From assembly GCA_017617995.1 (NCBI GenBank), contig JAFZVE010000070.1, positions 60,433 to 124,432 of the forward strand: a stretch of 64,000 nucleotides of DNA. The letters run 5' to 3'. This DNA comes from Clostridiales bacterium (GTDB taxonomy: Bacteria > Bacillota > Clostridia > Saccharofermentanales > Saccharofermentanaceae). Positions within the stretch are counted from its first letter, which is position 1, and every line of letters begins with the position of its first letter. A program made the position numbers and the translations under genes. Positions 62,969-64,000 of the stretch are shown here, piece after piece. A model generated the notes under the pieces. That model worked only from the letters and a program-made list of their open reading frames with translations, was not told the origin of the DNA and did not search any database.

Positions 62969-62997
62969 ATAGTAACATTTAACAGATACGGTGTCAA
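62969..62997 (-). promoter_or_regulatory. Sigma-A promoter of lexA
   Basis: Read on the minus strand: TTGACA (62997-62992), a 17-base spacer and TACTAT (62974-62969). Confidence 0.85.
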
Positions 62998-63008
62998 ACG
63001 ATTGTTCG
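62995..63008. promoter_or_regulatory. LexA operator (SOS box)
   Basis: On the minus strand this reads CGAACAATCGTTTG, matching the Gram-positive box CGAAC-N4-GTTCG at nine of ten fixed positions. It overlaps the lexA -35 and lies 21 bases before the divergent small gene, so LexA binding could block both. Confidence 0.8.
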
Positions 63009-63028
63009 AATTTGAAAAAGGTGAGAAA

Positions 63029-63205
63029 ATGAAGAAAAACAACCAGTTATACACGGTCCTTTTATGGATCAGCTTAATAAGTATAGTCATCATGTGCGTA
63101 CTGAGTTTCATCTCGCTAAAGAGACATTTCGATGGAAGAAGAAGCGCTGAAAGGGCCAATTCCAGATACTTTCGACGAATAAAGACAAACAAAGGGGAGG
63201 AATAG
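63029..63205 (+). CDS. Small single-pass membrane protein divergent from lexA
   Basis: This 58-residue protein has one membrane helix at about 9-30 and a basic cytoplasmic tail. AAAAAGGTGAG precedes ATG 63029; a longer frame from 62873 would run back into lexA and is not credible. It is transcribed away from lexA across the SOS box. In Bacillus the gene in this place is yneA, an SOS-induced division inhibitor with one membrane helix and a LysM domain; here the LysM domain is missing. A similar division-blocking or checkpoint role is inference from position and topology only. Confidence 0.7.
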   Translation: MKKNNQLYTVLLWISLISIVIMCVLSFISLKRHFDGRRSAERANSRYFRRIKTNKGEE

Positions 63206-63222
63206 CGAAGAATTATCGAGTA

Positions 63223-63231
63223 TGCTATAAT
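63223..63231 (+). promoter_or_regulatory. Extended -10 promoter of the 63254 gene
   Basis: TGCTATAAT is a consensus -10 with TGn, 22 bases before the start codon. No clear -35. Confidence 0.55.
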
Positions 63232-63253
63232 CATCCTCAATAAGGAAAGATAT

Positions 63254-63883
63254 ATGGATACAAGAGAACAGAAGAATAACGAATCATATAGAGAGCCAGT
63301 AGAAACTCCGGATATTAAACCGGATGAGGAAATTGACTCGATACACGGGCAGGGGACCGGTCCGGCTGGCGGAGAGTTTGATGATGAACTCGACGATAGT
63401 GATACTGGTACTATGCTTACGGCCATAGGCGATTTCTTCCAGTTTCTCGGTCGCACGACTATTCAGTATTTCAAGAATCTTCCTAATGACATCCGGAACA
63501 AAGTCAAAGCGAAGATTGCCGAACATCGCAGGATGCCGAAGAGAAAATCAATCTCCAAAGTATATGTACTGGTCGGATATACCACTAAAGAATATGTTGA
63601 TCAGAAGTACCGGAAAGAGAAAATCCTTTTGAACATCAGAAGAATCCTGGTCGCGGCGATTATCATTCTGATTCTGATCATGACATACAGATGGATCATG
63701 CCCAAGTTCGATACCAACGAATATAAACAAATGATAGGTATCCAAGAAATCGACGACCTTACCCAGAGTGATCCGTTTGCTACCGAAACGACCAAGGAAG
63801 ATATCGCACCGGAATCGCAGGCCGTCACGCCGATTCCGTCCAATACTTCAGAAACGACCGAGACGGTAAACGATAACGTATAA
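63254..63883 (+). CDS. Unknown single-pass membrane protein
   Basis: This 209-residue protein has an acidic N-terminal region (1-50), a basic, probably helical stretch (70-125), one membrane helix at 131-149 and a Thr/Ser/Glu-rich outer tail of about 60 residues. I do not recognise a family. The topology suggests about 130 residues inside and the low-complexity tail outside. AAGGAAAG precedes ATG 63254. It has its own promoter-like element and a terminator, so it is probably a single-gene unit. Confidence 0.75.
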   Translation: MDTREQKNNESYREPVETPDIKPDEEIDSIHGQGTGPAGGEFDDELDDSDTGTMLTAIGDFFQFLGRTTIQYFKNLPNDIRNKVKAKIAEHRRMPKRKSISKVYVLVGYTTKEYVDQKYRKEKILLNIRRILVAAIIILILIMTYRWIMPKFDTNEYKQMIGIQEIDDLTQSDPFATETTKEDIAPESQAVTPIPSNTSETTETVNDNV

Positions 63884-63888
63884 AGATT

Positions 63889-63926
63889 AAAACGATTACA
63901 TCATAAATGGTAATCGTTTTATTTTG
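63889..63926 (+). terminator. Rho-independent terminator of the 63254 gene
   Basis: AAAACGATTAC pairs with GTAATCGTTTT around ATCATAAATG, followed by ATTTT. Nothing further is seen in the last 74 bases. Confidence 0.9.
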
Positions 63927-64000
63927 TCTGAAATGATCCGTTGATTGATTCCAAACAAATAAATCAAAAAAGAAGAGGCTGCAAATCATAATATGCAATG

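Noticed and set aside
62938..63456. N-terminal extension of lexA (frame open to 63456)
   Set aside because: The extension would cover the lexA promoter, the SOS box and the divergent small gene. GGAGG before 62937 and the normal LexA N-terminus fix the start.
1..64000. CRISPR array, toxin-antitoxin pair, transposon, prophage or biosynthetic cluster
   Set aside because: I saw no regularly spaced direct repeats, transposase or phage motifs, nor paired small toxin/antitoxin genes. The TldD/TldE pair has no precursor-peptide gene nearby.

Overview
The window reads as the chromosome of an anaerobic, plant-fibre-degrading member of the Bacillota, most likely class Clostridia. The grounds are a YesM/YesN-type two-component system beside an LplB/LplC-type sugar importer, a PyrR-attenuated pyr operon, a Gram-positive-type LexA operator, strong AGGAGG ribosome sites and sigma-A promoters. 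G+C looks moderate. No rRNA, CRISPR array, transposase or prophage was found. Genes are dense: no gap of 300 bases or more lacks a gene, and the largest (about 264 bases before pyrR) is the pyr leader.

Layout. (1) 1-4834: pentose utilisation, with the end of a GH51 arabinofuranosidase, a small Cys-rich protein, an FGGY kinase, AraD and a fucose/arabinose-isomerase-like enzyme. (2) 4997-15305: YesM/YesN-like sensor and regulator, a solute-binding lipoprotein with two permeases, a YesL-like membrane protein with an unknown partner, and a sialate-O-acetylesterase-like enzyme. Together these look like arabinoxylan/oligosaccharide sensing, import and trimming. (3) 15319-21030: Xer-like recombinase, asd, tRNA-Met, tRNA-Tyr, a second (orphan) solute-binding lipoprotein, galE and tRNA-Leu. 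(4) 21155-34797: a surface-polysaccharide cluster with aminotransferase, priming transferase, two GT2 enzymes, IspD/TarI-like cytidylyltransferase, SDR enzyme, Wzy, Wzx, rmlABDC and two LicD proteins. It predicts a Wzy-type, rhamnose-containing polymer carrying a CDP-derived phospho-substituent. (5) 34953-40055: a MoxR-DUF58-VWA-VWA-TPR (Bat-like) operon. (6) 40114-46599: pyrR-B-C-F-K-D-E with a PyrR-binding leader and attenuator, followed by a YgjP-like metallopeptidase. (7) 47298-54542: a zinc-ribbon lipoprotein, an acyl-CoA synthetase, the TldD/TldE pair, and, on the other strand, a DacF-like protein without its catalytic residues. (8) 54666-63883: miaB-mutS-mutL-miaA-hfq-like, converging on lexA, and a small membrane protein divergent from lexA across an SOS box.

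The items most worth follow-up are the DacF-like pseudoenzyme, the lipoprotein joining an RsgI-like domain to about ten CxxC zinc-knuckle repeats, the divergent long Hfq-like protein whose 3' end runs antisense into lexA, the SOS-box-linked 58-residue membrane protein, an atypical pyrE, and the co-occurrence of IspD-like and LicD proteins that recalls CDP-ribitol transfer.
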